Origin: Pseudomonas purpurea
GTDB lineage: Bacteria; Pseudomonadota; Gammaproteobacteria; Pseudomonadales; Pseudomonadaceae
Assembly (NCBI RefSeq): GCF_039908635.1
Contig: NZ_CP150918.1
Location: 2,909,001 to 2,973,000 of the forward strand
Direction: 5' to 3'
DNA: 64,000 nucleotides
The position numbers and the translations under genes are program-made. Position 1 is the first letter of the stretch. Every line of letters starts with the position of its first letter. Below the pieces are notes generated by a model. That model made no database searches. It had not been told where the DNA came from and saw only the letters and a program-made list of their open reading frames with translations. Shown here one piece after another: positions 33,965 through 42,452 of the stretch.

Positions 33965-35170
33965 ATGCTGAGCACGCTGAAAAACTATCCGACAACGGTA
34001 AAAATGCTGCTGTCGGCATCGCTGATATTGACGCTGGCGCGAGCAATTACCCTGCCTTATCTGGTCATCTACCTTTCCGGTAGTTTCAGCTTGAGCGTCG
34101 CCGATATCGGTCTGGTCATTGGCAGCACACTGATCATCGGCTCGCTATTGAGTCTTTACGGTGGCTTTCTGGTCGACAGGATGTCTAGTTACCGGCTAAT
34201 TCTGAGCTTCAGCGGTGTGTTCACGCTGGGTTTTCTCGGGACGTTTCTTGCGCGCGATCTTTGGCTGTTCTATAGCTGCCTGGTGTTGATCAACCTGGCT
34301 TATGCTGTCATTGATATCGCGGTCAAATCAGGATTCGGAAACGTGCTGCCCGTCACTGATCGCAGCGAAGTGTTCTCGATCAAATACATGCTGACCAATA
34401 TCGGGTATGCCGTCGGCCCGTTTCTTGGGGCCGGGATGGCCAAGCTGGATATGAGCTTGCCATTCCTGTTGTCCGCCGGGCTTGGCGCAGGGTTCTTCTT
34501 CATCTATTTCGTATGGGGCGATAGAGACCTGGCTACCGTCAATGCTGCTCAGAAACCCGCTCCGTTTCTGGCAGTGGGGAAACGGCTGCTCCAGGATTAT
34601 CGGTTAGTGTGTTTCACCCTTGGCGGGCTGCTCAGCGCCGTGGTATTTGGCCAGTTTACGGCTTACCTCTCGCAGTATCTGGTGGTCACGACCACGCCTG
34701 AATCCACCTACCAGATCATCAGTACCGTGGTGGCGACGAATGCACTGATGGTGATCAGCTTGCAGTACTCCATAGGCAGGAAGATCTCCCACAGACACCT
34801 GAATCTATGGCTGGCGGCGGGCCTTGGCATGTTCATGGTGGGGTTGGCGGGTTTTGCCCTGTCGACCTCTGTTCTGCTCTGGGTGATTTCCATGACCATT
34901 TTCACTGTCGGCGAGATCATCGTATTCCCCGCCGAATACATGTTCATCGACAAAATCGCTCCAGACAACCTGCGTGGCATGTATTACGGAGCGCAAAACC
35001 TGTCTAACCTCGGTGCGGCGCTGGGTCCGGTGCTGTGCGGAGTCGTACTGGCGACCCAGCCTCCCCACTACATCTTTTACATGCTCGCCATCTTCATTGT
35101 TGCAGGTGGATTTTTTTACTTTCTGGGCGCTTCCAATTTGGGCAATACAACGGGTAAGGAGGCTGATTGA
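33965..35170 (+). CDS. MFS transporter (MdtH-like drug efflux family)
   Basis: A 401-residue inner membrane protein with twelve predicted helices. Motif A-like sequence after helix 2 (GGFLVDRMSSYRLI) and a second-half counterpart (QYSIGRKISHRHLN) mark the major facilitator superfamily. The start MLSTLKNYPTTVKMLL is preceded by GATGAGGCAAGG. Similarity to MdtH/YceL-type single-drug exporters is an impression from the N-terminal half; substrate unknown. Probably controlled by the divergent LysR regulator. Confidence 0.9.
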   Translation: MLSTLKNYPTTVKMLLSASLILTLARAITLPYLVIYLSGSFSLSVADIGLVIGSTLIIGSLLSLYGGFLVDRMSSYRLILSFSGVFTLGFLGTFLARDLWLFYSCLVLINLAYAVIDIAVKSGFGNVLPVTDRSEVFSIKYMLTNIGYAVGPFLGAGMAKLDMSLPFLLSAGLGAGFFFIYFVWGDRDLATVNAAQKPAPFLAVGKRLLQDYRLVCFTLGGLLSAVVFGQFTAYLSQYLVVTTTPESTYQIISTVVATNALMVISLQYSIGRKISHRHLNLWLAAGLGMFMVGLAGFALSTSVLLWVISMTIFTVGEIIVFPAEYMFIDKIAPDNLRGMYYGAQNLSNLGAALGPVLCGVVLATQPPHYIFYMLAIFIVAGGFFYFLGASNLGNTTGKEAD

Positions 35171-35271
35171 GGGGCACACCTTGTGTGACTCATTCCCGGT
35201 CGCGAGCCTCGCGATACAAGGGCTTACTTTCGCTTACGCGTTGCTGACTCGATAACGGAAGGCCAGAGACG

Positions 35272-36021
35272 CTAGGCTTTTTCTTCCTTCACTTTCTGCG
35301 CAACTTCCCCGAGTGCGGCCGCTGTGAACGTACCAGTACCCGGTGCCAGATGCGTCACAGGAATGGTTACCCTGGTGCTGACGTTGCGCAAGTAGCTATC
35401 AACCTGTACGCCGCCCCGCGTATAGCCAGAGACCACTTGTGGGGTGATAACTGTGCGACTGAACGTGGAGCCGACAGTGCGGAACAAGTTACCGAGGGCC
35501 GAGATAATCGACATGACAGTCAGCGCAGCAAAGGGAATTGACAGCCACATGACGCTCATCTTGAACAGGGCAACCTGGAGGGTCAGCCCATTGAGGCTGC
35601 GGCAGTAAAGGATCGCGACGACCAGGTAGGCACTGGCAAGTGCAACGATGGCGGCCGGGTCGCGAATGTCGAAGACCAATCGGGCGCACAACAGACTGTA
35701 GATAAGCAGACTGGCGAGCACATCCGGGATCAGGCTCTTGAGGCCGTCAAGCGCTTTGGAAATGTTGTAGATCACAAACCCGATGAGCACGATCCAGCCG
35801 AGTACCGGAATGAAGCCGATCGCCACGATCAACACGGATAGCAGCAGGCTGCGCATGAGGCCGTGGTGCAGGTTGTTCCTGAGCAGGAAAAAGACGAAGT
35901 AAGTGCAGGAAAACAGCGCAATGAGCGCGAATGAAAGGGCTGCTGCTTCGGGTTGGAGAAAGAAGCTCAGGCTGCCCACGGTGACCATAAAGGCCAGGCA
36001 TAGGTATCCACTTTTATTCAT
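35272..36021 (-). CDS. Multi-pass inner membrane protein of unknown function
   Basis: This 249-residue protein has six to seven hydrophobic segments in its first 180 residues (for example GYLCLAFMVTVGSLSFFL, LLLSVLIVAIGFIPVLGWIV) and a polar C-terminal 60-residue domain rich in Thr/Val that ends KVKEEKA. No transporter or enzyme signature is recognised. SD is weak. The convergent neighbour is the MFS gene, 101 bp away. Confidence 0.75.
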   Translation of the reverse strand: MNKSGYLCLAFMVTVGSLSFFLQPEAAALSFALIALFSCTYFVFFLLRNNLHHGLMRSLLLSVLIVAIGFIPVLGWIVLIGFVIYNISKALDGLKSLIPDVLASLLIYSLLCARLVFDIRDPAAIVALASAYLVVAILYCRSLNGLTLQVALFKMSVMWLSIPFAALTVMSIISALGNLFRTVGSTFSRTVITPQVVSGYTRGGVQVDSYLRNVSTRVTIPVTHLAPGTGTFTAAALGEVAQKVKEEKA

Positions 36022-36182
36022 TGCTGTTCGTCCGTGAGTGAGGAAATGTGTGTTCTCAAGGGAGGTGACAGGTCATCGTGAACCGACAAACGTGCCGGGT
36101 TGCCCTGAGTCGGGGTCAACTGGCACGCCAGACTGGCCACAGCCCTGCTCTGTGAATCGGGCTGAATGCTACTATCCTGCCA

Positions 36183-37109
36183 TCATTGCTGTCGAGCGAC
36201 CGCCAATGACGCTCGGTCCTGTAAAAGCTCATCAAGCACTCTCAAAAACGCCTCAACCAGCGCACTACGTTCTTGCGCTCGCGTCAGTACCCACAGAGGC
36301 GCGCAGGCGTCGGAGTGGGCCAGCGGCCGGTAGATCACACCGGTTTTCGCCAGGGCCTGGGTGCAGCGGGGCACCAGCGCAACACCCTGATTGGCGGCCA
36401 CAAGGGCGATGATCGAGGTGATCTGCCGCCCGGCCGGGCCGCGTTGAAGGTCCAGGCCATTACGTTTGAACAACTGTTCGATGGTCTCGTTGAGCCCCGA
36501 GCCGTATCCGGTCGGAAACAGGATCAGCGGGTGCGCACTGAGCTGCGCCAGGGTTACATCGCTCTGGCTGGCCAGCGGATTGTTGCAGGAGAGGGCGGCC
36601 ACCAGTGGCTCTTCGTCCAGCGACAGCGACTGAACCTCGGTCTGCCCGTGAGGCAGCTTCATCCGGCTCATGCCGATATCGAGGCGGCCATCGACAATCT
36701 GCGCCCACTGGCTACCTGAAGGTCCTTCCACCAGCGTCAGCTGGACCTCTGGAAAGCGCTGGGCAAAAGCCTGAATGGCCTGACTGAACACCTCCGACAG
36801 GGCAATCGAACTGGCGTAACCCAAGGTCAGTTGACCGGCCAGACCCGTTGCCAGTTTTTTCGCGATGACCTCGGCAAGGTCAACCTGCTCAAGGGCCGCG
36901 CGGGCGTAAGGCAGGAATTGGCGCCCCCGAGGGGTGAGCGACACCGAACGGCTGGTGCGGTCGAAGAGGCGAAATCCCAGCTCGACCTCCAGTACCGAAA
37001 TCTGTCGGGTCAGGGGCGGTTGGGCGAGGTGCAGGCGCAGCGCTGCACGACCAAAGTGCAGCTCTTCGGCGACGGTCAAAAAGTAACGTAACCTGCGTAG
37101 ATCAAGCAT
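36183..37109 (-). CDS. LysR-family transcriptional regulator (BenM/CatM-like)
   Basis: A 308-residue regulator. The HTH region (MLDLRRLRYFLTVAEELHFG, RAALRLHLAQPPLTRQISVLE) has the sequence style of BenM/CatM/CbnR-type LysR proteins, including AQPPLTRQI in the recognition helix. An effector-binding domain follows (about 90-295). It is divergent from an MFS gene with a 95-bp spacer that holds a CCGAATTCGG palindrome, so local control of that transporter is likely. SD AAGGACCAGG supports the start. Confidence 0.93.
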   Translation of the reverse strand: MLDLRRLRYFLTVAEELHFGRAALRLHLAQPPLTRQISVLEVELGFRLFDRTSRSVSLTPRGRQFLPYARAALEQVDLAEVIAKKLATGLAGQLTLGYASSIALSEVFSQAIQAFAQRFPEVQLTLVEGPSGSQWAQIVDGRLDIGMSRMKLPHGQTEVQSLSLDEEPLVAALSCNNPLASQSDVTLAQLSAHPLILFPTGYGSGLNETIEQLFKRNGLDLQRGPAGRQITSIIALVAANQGVALVPRCTQALAKTGVIYRPLAHSDACAPLWVLTRAQERSALVEAFLRVLDELLQDRASLAVARQQ

Positions 37110-37133
37110 CCTGGTCCTTGGGTATTGATCGGT

Positions 37134-37143
37134 CCGAATTCGG
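37134..37143. promoter_or_regulatory. Palindrome between LysR and MFS genes
   Basis: CCGAATTCGG is a perfect 10-bp palindrome flanked by a direct repeat of GGTATTG on both sides (about 37121 and 37142). It lies 25 bp from the LysR start and is the best operator candidate in this divergent region. Confidence 0.45.
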
Positions 37144-37204
37144 TATTGGTGTTCATCAGCTCGCGCATTTTATAAAGGCTTCGAGTCATAACACGAGAGG
37201 TCTT

Positions 37205-37237
37205 ATGAAATCACGCCAGCAGCGCCCCGCACGATGA
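37205..37237 (+). CDS. Possible 10-residue leader peptide upstream of MFS gene
   Basis: An ATG at 37205 with a good SD (GAGAGG) opens a frame MKSRQQRPAR ending in a TGA that overlaps the MFS start codon (ATGA). The MFS gene itself lacks a clear SD, so coupled re-initiation from this short frame would explain its translation. Alternatively the arrangement is accidental. Confidence 0.4.
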   Translation: MKSRQQRPAR

Positions 37238-38451
37238 CCGACCTGAACAATGAAATCTCCTTGCACGCATCGCCACCGGCCGATGCCTCCGTGCGTCGTC
37301 GATCTCTGGTAGCCGCTTGCGGTGCGCACGCCGTGCATGATGGTTTGACTGACCTCATTTATGTGCTGCTGCCGATCTGGCAGGTGCAGTTTGGCATGAG
37401 CTACGCGCAGATCGGGCTGTTACGCGGAGCCTATTCCGGGATGATGGCCGGCTTCCAGCTGTTGGCGAGTCGTGCAGCCCAACGGTGGGGGCGAGCGCGC
37501 ATGCTGGTCGGCGGAACGGCCCTGGCCGGCGTGGCCTATTTGTTCGCTGGTCAGGCCGGCGGGTTGTCGGTGCTGTTGCTGGCGCTGATGTTGGGCGGTT
37601 TGGGCGCGAGCACACAACACCCGTTGGCGTCCTCGATGGTCAGCGATACTTTTGAAGCGGGAGGAGGGGTCAAGGAGGCATTGTCGCATTACAACTTTGC
37701 CGGCGACCTCGGCAAGATGCTGATACCGGCATTGGTCGGGGTGCTGCTGACGGTCGTCAGTTGGCGCGTCGGCGTCACGCTGATGGGCGTGCTTGGCCTG
37801 GTCGCTGCGGGTGTGCTGTGGTGGTTGATACCGGCACGCAGAGCGCCGGCCTCCCGGTTGGAAAAATCCCCCAGGACGCCAACCGGAAGCGACTCCGTCA
37901 GTGGCCTGCGTGCGCTGCTCCTGACTGGCGTGCTGGACAGTGCCATACGGATGGGGTTTCTCACCTTCTTGCCATTCTTGTTGACGAACAAAGGCGCCGG
38001 GCCGGCGAGCATTGGCCTGGCGTTGGCGCTGTTGTTTGTGGGCGGTGCATTCGGCAAGTTGCTGTGTGGTTATCTGGGCGTGCGAATCGGCATGATGAAA
38101 ACGGTGTGGTTGACGGAGTCCACGACTGCGTTGTTGATCGTGCTGGCCGTGGAGTTGCCGCTGACCGGCATGATGGTGATGTTGCCGTTGTTGGGGCTGG
38201 TGTTGAACGGGACATCGTCCGTGCTGTATGGCGCTGTACCGGATTTAACGAGTGTGCACAAACGCGAGCATGCTTTCGCACTGTTCTACACAGGCACCAT
38301 CGGTGGCGGGGCACTGGCGCCGGTATTGTTTGGTCGCCTGGGGGATGTGACAGGCATCCCTTATGCCGTGATGACGCTGGCGGCGATCCTGTTGCTGACG
38401 TTGCCATTGTCCTGGTGTGTGCAGAAGGGCCTGGACCGAAGTCCGTGTTGA
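37234..38451 (+). CDS. MFS transporter, fosmidomycin-resistance (Fsr)-like
   Basis: This 405-residue protein has twelve hydrophobic segments and MFS features. The early CGAHAVHDGLTDLIYVLLPI motif, with a helix 1 Asp/His pair, is typical of the Fsr/YfnC branch, whose members export fosmidomycin or other small compounds. Later AMLGG-like LMLGGLGASTQHPLASSMVS and a second-half repeat fit the same family. The ATG at 37234 has no clear SD but overlaps a short upstream leader frame. Divergent from a BenM-like LysR gene. True substrate unknown. Confidence 0.88.
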   Translation: MTDLNNEISLHASPPADASVRRRSLVAACGAHAVHDGLTDLIYVLLPIWQVQFGMSYAQIGLLRGAYSGMMAGFQLLASRAAQRWGRARMLVGGTALAGVAYLFAGQAGGLSVLLLALMLGGLGASTQHPLASSMVSDTFEAGGGVKEALSHYNFAGDLGKMLIPALVGVLLTVVSWRVGVTLMGVLGLVAAGVLWWLIPARRAPASRLEKSPRTPTGSDSVSGLRALLLTGVLDSAIRMGFLTFLPFLLTNKGAGPASIGLALALLFVGGAFGKLLCGYLGVRIGMMKTVWLTESTTALLIVLAVELPLTGMMVMLPLLGLVLNGTSSVLYGAVPDLTSVHKREHAFALFYTGTIGGGALAPVLFGRLGDVTGIPYAVMTLAAILLLTLPLSWCVQKGLDRSPC

Positions 38452-38640
38452 AGAAGGAGTAGGCCGGCCTAAAAGGAGGGCGAGGAGGGAGTTTCTGCCT
38501 CGACGCTGACCAGACGCGAGCATCAACCAACATGCCCATCCATCCACCTGGACGCCTGATACCGTGAGGTGGGATAACGTGTGTGAGCCAAATGGAAGCA
38601 TTGGGCAAACACGAGAACTAAGGACGATCCCTCAGAAACC

Positions 38641-39663
38641 ATGAAAACCTTATTGTGTTTACTGATCGCCACCGGCGTCGGCACTGCGCTGCAGTATGCC
38701 GGTATCCCTCATGGTCTATTGCTTGGCTCGATACTCGCAACTGCGGTGATTGTCAGCAACTTGCGTTTTTCTCCCACGCTGCGCTTCGGCCTTGGCTACG
38801 TGCAAATCGTTTTGGGGATCGCTACAGGCCTGATGTTCGAGTCGTGGGACAGCCAGACAGTGGTCGCCATGTTACCCAGCCTGGGCTTCCTGCTGCTGTG
38901 CCTGACCGCCCAGATTGCCGTGGCCGGTTTATGGCTGTTCAAGGTCTCGGGCTGGAACCCAAAGGATTCCCTGCTGGCTGTCTACCCGGGTGCCCTCGCG
39001 GCGGTGTTCGATTTGCTGGAGTCCGAGCGTGCGTCCAGCAAGGTGATTGTCGTGCACCTGGTTCGACTGCTGTCGATCACCTTGTTGGTCAGCCTGTGCA
39101 TTCCCGGGCATGCCAATGTTGCTCCTGTCGAGAGCAACCCGCTGACCATGGGCATATTGCTGACACTGCTGTCGCTGATCGTCTTGTGCATTTTGCTCGG
39201 TCGCGTGCTGTTGACCGTCGGCGTTCCAGCGCCGTTCATGCTCACCGCCATTGTTGCCACTGGCGTCTACATCAAGATGGGGTTTCTCCAGGCGTTCCAC
39301 ATGCCGCAGTGGAGTGTCGATGGCGCTGCGGTCATCCTCGGCGTGCTGATTGGCTCGAAATTCAAGGACATTTCCCTCTCGGAGCTTGTTCGCCACGGAC
39401 GCGCCGGGCTGATGGCCGTAGCCTTGATGCTGCTGATCGCAGCAGCGTTTGCCGGGGTGGCCGGGCGAGTCCTCGGTCACGATCCCTTGTCGTTGTGGAT
39501 GGCGTACATGCCTGGCGCCATCGAGACGATTGCGATCGTCGCGTTCAGTGGTGGGCTGAACGTGGTGTTCATCCTGTCCCATCATCTGGTGCGGATGGTC
39601 GTGCTGCACTTTGCGCCAGCGTTCATCATTCAGGCGCGTCGGTGGCGCGAAAACGTCGAGTAA
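38641..39663 (+). CDS. AbrB-family membrane protein
   Basis: This 340-residue polytopic inner membrane protein (about ten segments) belongs to the AbrB/'ammonia monooxygenase'-named family, recognisable from two repeated half-units with GIPHGLLLGSILATA and VPAPFMLTAIVATGV and the YMPGAIETIAIVAFSGGL motif near the C-terminus. Despite the historical name it is not an ammonia monooxygenase; regulation of gene expression or transport has been proposed, with no assigned substrate. The gene stands alone; the SD (AAGGA) is poorly spaced. Confidence 0.85.
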   Translation: MKTLLCLLIATGVGTALQYAGIPHGLLLGSILATAVIVSNLRFSPTLRFGLGYVQIVLGIATGLMFESWDSQTVVAMLPSLGFLLLCLTAQIAVAGLWLFKVSGWNPKDSLLAVYPGALAAVFDLLESERASSKVIVVHLVRLLSITLLVSLCIPGHANVAPVESNPLTMGILLTLLSLIVLCILLGRVLLTVGVPAPFMLTAIVATGVYIKMGFLQAFHMPQWSVDGAAVILGVLIGSKFKDISLSELVRHGRAGLMAVALMLLIAAAFAGVAGRVLGHDPLSLWMAYMPGAIETIAIVAFSGGLNVVFILSHHLVRMVVLHFAPAFIIQARRWRENVE

Positions 39664-39741
39664 GTACACCGAATGGGTATCGCTGAGCCCGAGCATGGGG
39701 CACTGGTGCAGGTTCGTTCACCTGAAAAATCTGGCTCAATT

Positions 39742-39784
39742 GGATTAGGCCCTTGACTCTACTCAAGCGAATAAGGCCTAATCC
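39742..39784 (+). promoter_or_regulatory. Promoter with embedded 10-bp inverted repeat, RNA repair operon
   Basis: Perfect arms GGATTAGGCC (39742-39751) and GGCCTAATCC (39775-39784) bracket a TTGACT -35 hexamer (39753-39758); a CCTAAT -10-like hexamer 18 bp downstream lies inside the right arm. The geometry suggests a repressor operator clamped over the promoter. A second -10-like TAGAAT lies near 39809. It lies about 160-200 bp upstream of the RNA ligase gene. Confidence 0.5.
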
Positions 39785-39942
39785 GCGGCCTCAATAACCC
39801 CCTACCCTAGAATGGTGAATTAAGTGCTCTGCTCTCAACACATCTAAATCCGACGACGGTCTAGAAGCTGTTGGGTTCGCTTGCGCGCGCCTCACCCATC
39901 CTCACGAGCGTTGTCGGTTTCCTTTTTTTTGGAGACGACATC

Positions 39943-40806
39943 ATGACACTCGATCCGCACCTCTACGCGCAACTGCAAAATCTATACAAATACCCTCGAA
40001 CGCCGCACTTGGAATCGTCGCGCCTGCAACTCGGCGACATGGACAACGACCAGGCTCGATACCAATCACTGATCGGAAAATACATCGTTGTTGAAGAGAA
40101 GGTTGACGGTGCGAATGCCGGCATTTCCTTTTCATCGGCAGGCGAGTTGCTGCTCCAGTCGCGCGGTCATTACCTTGTCGGCGGCTCAAGAGAGCGACAG
40201 TTCTCAATGCTCAAGCTCTGGGCGAAGGTGCATGAGCGATGGCTGCTGGATAGGCTCGAGGATCGCTATGTGATGTTCGGCGAGACCATGTCGAAGGTAC
40301 ATTCGGTGTATTACGACGCGCTGCCTCACATCTTCCTGGAGTTCGACATCCTCGATCGCAAGCGAGGAGTGTTCCTGTCGACTCAGGCGCGCAGGACAAT
40401 GCTCGAAGGCGGCCCCGTGCTATCGGTCCCCGTACTTTATGAGGGTATTGCCCCGCAGTCACTGGCAGGTCTGCTCAAGCTGGTTGGCCACTCGAAAGCC
40501 CGAACCACCAACTGGCGCGAGTCCTTCGCTGCGGCCGTCCTGCGGGAAGAACTCGACCTGAAGATGGCGTGGAAGAACCTGGATGAATCAGACCTCATGG
40601 AAGGTCTGTACCTGAAGACTGAGAGCGCAGGAGAAACAACAGGCCGTTTGAAATGGGTCCGGCATGATTTCGTACAGTCAATACAAGACGCTGGCGTTCA
40701 CCACCTTCAGCAACCCTACATCCCCAATCGGCTAGCTGACGGCGTGGACCTATATTCCCCGCAACTGGCCGTCACCTGGGAAGAGATCAACAAGGGAGAT
40801 CGATGA
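39943..40806 (+). CDS. ATP-dependent RNA ligase (RNA_ligase family)
   Basis: This 287-residue nucleotidyltransferase seals RNA ends through a lysyl-AMP intermediate. Motif I is EEKVDGANAG with Lys53 as the expected AMP acceptor. Motif III is MFGETM (111-116), motif IIIa FLEFDILDR (131-139), motif IV MEGLYLK (219-225) and motif V LKWVR (236-240), so the catalytic set is complete. There is no added DNA-binding or OB domain, which fits a small RNA ligase of the Rnl2/PF09414 type. The ATG at 39943 has TGGAGA upstream. It is followed after 1 bp by an HD-phosphoesterase/kinase gene, so the pair forms an end-healing and sealing operon. Confidence 0.9.
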   Translation: MTLDPHLYAQLQNLYKYPRTPHLESSRLQLGDMDNDQARYQSLIGKYIVVEEKVDGANAGISFSSAGELLLQSRGHYLVGGSRERQFSMLKLWAKVHERWLLDRLEDRYVMFGETMSKVHSVYYDALPHIFLEFDILDRKRGVFLSTQARRTMLEGGPVLSVPVLYEGIAPQSLAGLLKLVGHSKARTTNWRESFAAAVLREELDLKMAWKNLDESDLMEGLYLKTESAGETTGRLKWVRHDFVQSIQDAGVHHLQQPYIPNRLADGVDLYSPQLAVTWEEINKGDR

Positions 40807-40807
40807 G

Positions 40808-41947
40808 ATGGGCTTTAAACAGCTTTCGGCTTTAGTGCCGAAGCCCGGGGGCGAAACGTCTTGGCCGGAGCTGATGGAAGTGATTCCTGCAATCAAGCTA
40901 TTGGCCGGCACACCTCAAGAGCCTGAGTACCATGGAGAAGGCAACGTGCTGATCCATACCAAAATGGTAGTGGAGGCTATGATTTGCAGCAGCCCTTATA
41001 TAGCCGCAACGGATGAGCAACGGTTCGTCCTGTTTTACGCATGCGTACTGCACGATATCTCGAAGCCGTCTACGACGGTGATAGATCCTGTAACAGGGCG
41101 GATTGGTCAGCCTGGCCATTCAGCGCGGGGAGCGGTCGATGCGCGATTGATTCTATGGCGAGCGGGTGTCCCTTTCGAGACTAGAGAAACCATTTGCAGG
41201 ATCATCCGAGTGCACCAACTGCCATTTTTTGCTTTGAGAGGAAACCGGGCAGGGCAGTCTGCGGAATTCATAATCCACAGTCTGAGCTGGCAATTACCTA
41301 TCTGGATGTTATGCGCAGTCGCGACAGCGGATATGGCGGGGCGTCAATACGCGGGCAAGCAGTCGATCCTTGAGGACATCGAGATCTTCAAGCTACTGGC
41401 CGAGGATGAAGGCTGCCTGGCAACACCAAAGACGTTTGTTGATGCCCACACACGGCTGGCCTATTTCCAGGGCGCCAATGTCCTGCCCGACTTTCCCCTG
41501 TACAAGGAGAGGACCGGCTCCCAGGTCATCGTCATGTGTGGAATGCCCGCATGCGGAAAGAACACGTGGGTTGAGAAGCACGCCAACAACCTTCCAGTAG
41601 TCTCCTTTGACGACGCCAGGACTGAGTTGGGCCTGGCGCACGGCAAGGATGAGGGCAGGGTGGCCGGAGCCGCCCTGGCGAAAGCGAAGGATCTTCTCAG
41701 GGGAGAAAGAGCATTCGTATGGAACGCAACGCACCTATCCACACAAATGAGAAAGAAGACACTGGACCTGCTGCACGCCTATCACGCGGACGTTCGCCTG
41801 GTGTACCTGGAGCAAACCGAGAAAGAGATCTTCCTGCGAAATGATCAGCGGGATACATCGCTGACCAACAAGAAGATCACCACGATGCTGTACAAATGGG
41901 AGGTCCCAACGGCAATCGAGGCCGGCACAGTCGAGTTCTTTGTATAA
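40808..41947 (+). CDS. HD-domain phosphoesterase / 5'-polynucleotide kinase (HD-Pnk type)
   Basis: A 379-residue bifunctional RNA end-healing enzyme. The N-terminal HD domain (about 40-180) shows His50 (LIHTKMVV), His82-Asp83 (LHDISKP), His104 (GHSARG) and His136 (RVHQLPF), the metal set expected to remove 2',3'-cyclic or 3' phosphates. The C-terminal kinase (about 238-379) has P-loop GMPACGKNTW (245-254) and SFDDAR (266-271), the Asp-Asp-x-Arg signature of T4 Pnk-like kinases, plus a lid segment RNDQRDTS. This order matches HD-Pnk described from Runella slithyformis. With the ligase 1 bp upstream the operon can turn cleaved RNA back into an intact strand. The natural RNA target is unknown. 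Confidence 0.9.
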   Translation: MGFKQLSALVPKPGGETSWPELMEVIPAIKLLAGTPQEPEYHGEGNVLIHTKMVVEAMICSSPYIAATDEQRFVLFYACVLHDISKPSTTVIDPVTGRIGQPGHSARGAVDARLILWRAGVPFETRETICRIIRVHQLPFFALRGNRAGQSAEFIIHSLSWQLPIWMLCAVATADMAGRQYAGKQSILEDIEIFKLLAEDEGCLATPKTFVDAHTRLAYFQGANVLPDFPLYKERTGSQVIVMCGMPACGKNTWVEKHANNLPVVSFDDARTELGLAHGKDEGRVAGAALAKAKDLLRGERAFVWNATHLSTQMRKKTLDLLHAYHADVRLVYLEQTEKEIFLRNDQRDTSLTNKKITTMLYKWEVPTAIEAGTVEFFV

Positions 41948-42252
41948 GGAGATAGTTTCAGAACCACGCCTGGAAGCTCATTCACCTTCATACGCATGAT
42001 TTCTGTCTATGAGCGTTAATCGATAGAAAGTTGGCGAAGAACGTCGGTCTTAATACTGGAGTTCGGAAGGTGTGTTGGCTGGACGCTTACAGAGCGACCG
42101 CAAGGCGCGATAGCGATTATCGAAAAAGCTGCATTTTGCACAAGTGGGCCAGTTTTGAACCGGTAAGGAAAGCTCGTTAGTTTCACTGACGCGGGCCTAT
42201 ATAAAACAAGTCATCCAAAACTTCCATAAGCCGAGATTCGACATGCATCCTA
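41948..42252. other. Intergenic stretch with no gene
   Basis: The region after the RNA repair operon and before the palindromic element has no open frame with coding character and no strong terminator. It separates two convergent transcription units. Confidence 0.5.
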
Positions 42253-42394
42253 GGCTCTGTACGAAAACTGCCTGCGTGTCGATCATGCTGCGTTAAAAAC
42301 AGGCTCGGAATGCTCATTTACAACCCGTAAACTCCGCTTCCTCGCCTGTTTTTGCCTTGCCTGATCGCCACTCGGCGACTTTTCGTACAGGCCC
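42253..42394. repeat. MITE-like palindromic element
   Basis: A 142-bp element with imperfect terminal inverted repeats: GGCTCTGTACGAAAAC at the left and, on the other strand, GGGCCTGTACGAAAAG at the right. Flanking TA dinucleotides (42251-42252 and 42395-42396) suggest a TA target duplication. Inner arms AAAAACAGGC (42295-42304) and GCCTGTTTTT (42344-42353) and GATCA/TGATC pairs let the whole element fold as one long hairpin. It encodes nothing. The ends resemble those of an IS5/IS630-type element, so it is probably a non-autonomous derivative. Confidence 0.65.
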
Positions 42395-42452
42395 TAAGAG
42401 CCGGCGAGGTGACCTTTGCAAGATTTTGAGGGGAAGCTGCCCGTACTTCCAC

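Noticed and set aside
39943..40806. DNA ligase
   Set aside because: The motif I form KVDGAN, small size and lack of an OB domain fit RNA ligases; the HD-Pnk neighbour agrees.
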